Positions 6,164 through 6,604 of a DNA stretch of 6,604 nucleotides are shown here, in pieces. The stretch covers positions 1 to 6,604 of the forward strand of contig JAMNXK010000122.1 in NCBI GenBank assembly GCA_023653245.1. The letters are read 5' to 3'. The notes below the pieces were generated by a model that saw only the letters and a program-made list of their open reading frames with translations, did no database searches and was not told the origin of the DNA. The stretch's first letter is position 1. Every line of letters begins with the position of its first letter. The DNA comes from Tagaea sp. GTDB lineage: Bacteria; Pseudomonadota; Alphaproteobacteria; CACIAM-22H2. The position numbers and the translations under genes are program-made.

Positions 6164-6604
6164 TCAGCGCGGACCGGGCTTGCCGTCGTCGACCCACTGC
6201 ATGAACGTGAACGTGTAGTCGCGCCCCTGCCCGCGCCGCGCGGTGTGGCACTGGAAGCAGCCTTGGGTATTGACGCCCGGGCGTTTGACGACTTCGGGCG
6301 TGTAGGTCGCGTATTCCCACTCGCCGTTGCGCCGCTCGGGCGGATATTCCGCGCCCCAGCCTTCGCGCTTTTCCATGACGAAGACGTTGAGGATGCGCGA
6401 CGAGGCTTTCATGCGTCCGCGCGAGTCGAGCACAGGCTGGCCGTCGGCCCCGAGTTCGGCCGCGCGGTCCTCCATGACCAGGATCGTGCCGCGCGGCACG
6501 GGCTGGCCTTGCCGCGCGGCGGCGATCGCTTCGGGATTGGCGTACATCAGGCGGATCTGCAGCGGATTGCGGTCGGGCCGTTCGATTTCGTTGTAGATCA
6601 CGAA
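6164..6604 (-). CDS. Cytochrome P460-type c-haem protein (5' end cut by window edge)
   Basis: The C-terminal 146 residues of a secreted haem protein; the N-terminus, with any signal peptide, lies beyond the right edge. Near the C-terminus is the haem c attachment motif CFQCH (C116, C119, H120 of the fragment). Before it come RLMYANPEAI, a PRGTILVMED stretch like the family's 'P-x-G-t-i-v-x-e' segment, an FVMEKREGWG segment and NGEWEYATY. This order, with CxxCH close to the end, fits the cytochrome P460 family (Pfam Cytochrome_P460), whose characterised members act in the periplasm on hydroxylamine or bind NO and carry a lysine-haem cross-link. The fragment has lysines at 66, 79 and 107; which, if any, corresponds to the cross-linking residue cannot be decided by eye. 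A GTG at 6599-6601 exists but is unlikely to be the true start, because the upstream codon is open and the domain seems to continue. Alternative: another small monohaem cytochrome. Confidence 0.83.
   Translation of the reverse strand, partial: FVIYNEIERPDRNPLQIRLMYANPEAIAAARQGQPVPRGTILVMEDRAAELGADGQPVLDSRGRMKASSRILNVFVMEKREGWGAEYPPERRNGEWEYATYTPEVVKRPGVNTQGCFQCHTARRGQGRDYTFTFMQWVDDGKPGPR

Noticed and set aside
4813..6204. Plus-strand frame of 463 codons over the kinase gene and TPR gene
   Set aside because: Low-complexity shadow translation spanning the divergent start region; the real genes in this stretch are clear from their motifs.
6327..6596. Plus-strand frame of 89 codons opposite the cytochrome gene
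   Set aside because: Ser/Arg-rich shadow of the CxxCH-containing minus-strand gene.
1..6604. CRISPR array, insertion sequence, tRNA or phage-defence cassette
   Set aside because: No short regularly spaced identical repeats, terminal inverted repeats with a transposase, tRNA-like cloverleaf or defence-type domains were seen. The only repeats are diverged PAS-domain copies inside one gene.

Overview
The window is very GC-rich (roughly 70% by eye) and uses almost only G/C-ending codons. Its protein content is typical of the Alphaproteobacteria, and most like Rhodospirillales/Azospirillum-type bacteria: a sensor kinase built from stacked PAS domains of the 'F-x-DGI-x-x-M-x-x-GF-x-LYDADDR' type, an Entner-Doudoroff aldolase, a PfkB kinase with a DTLAAGD active site, and a WNKRAT / EPRHYGAL tetratricopeptide protein. 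The lineage is an inference from protein style; no marker gene is present.

Layout. Positions 1-3915 (minus strand) are one very large gene, cut by the left edge. It is a membrane-anchored sensor histidine kinase: two transmembrane helices flanking a periplasmic Cache-like sensor, six cytoplasmic PAS domains, then HisKA and most of the HATPase domain. The edge falls inside the ATP-binding domain, so the last glycine box and any receiver domain lie outside. A 113-bp divergent intergenic region (3916-4028) separates it from eda, the KDPG aldolase gene (4029-4676, plus). Convergent with eda and overlapping it by 17 bp is a PfkB-family sugar kinase (4660-5565, minus). A 46-bp divergent gap follows, then a TPR protein (5612-6163, plus). 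Its stop codon directly abuts the stop codon of a cytochrome P460-type haem protein gene (6164-6604, minus), whose 5' end is cut by the right edge.

How the genes relate. The aldolase and sugar kinase are plausibly connected: a 2-keto-3-deoxygluconate kinase would make the substrate of Eda. However, the kinase's substrate cannot be read from sequence, and the two genes do not form a co-directional operon. The other genes look like independent units. Gene packing is tight, with strands alternating in every case.

I see no mobile element, CRISPR array, tRNA/rRNA gene or defence-like cassette, and no clear case for a new biological system. The most notable structure is inside the kinase. Three PAS domains repeat with an exact 384-bp period, and two near-copies of another PAS type flank them, so the sensor grew by internal duplication.
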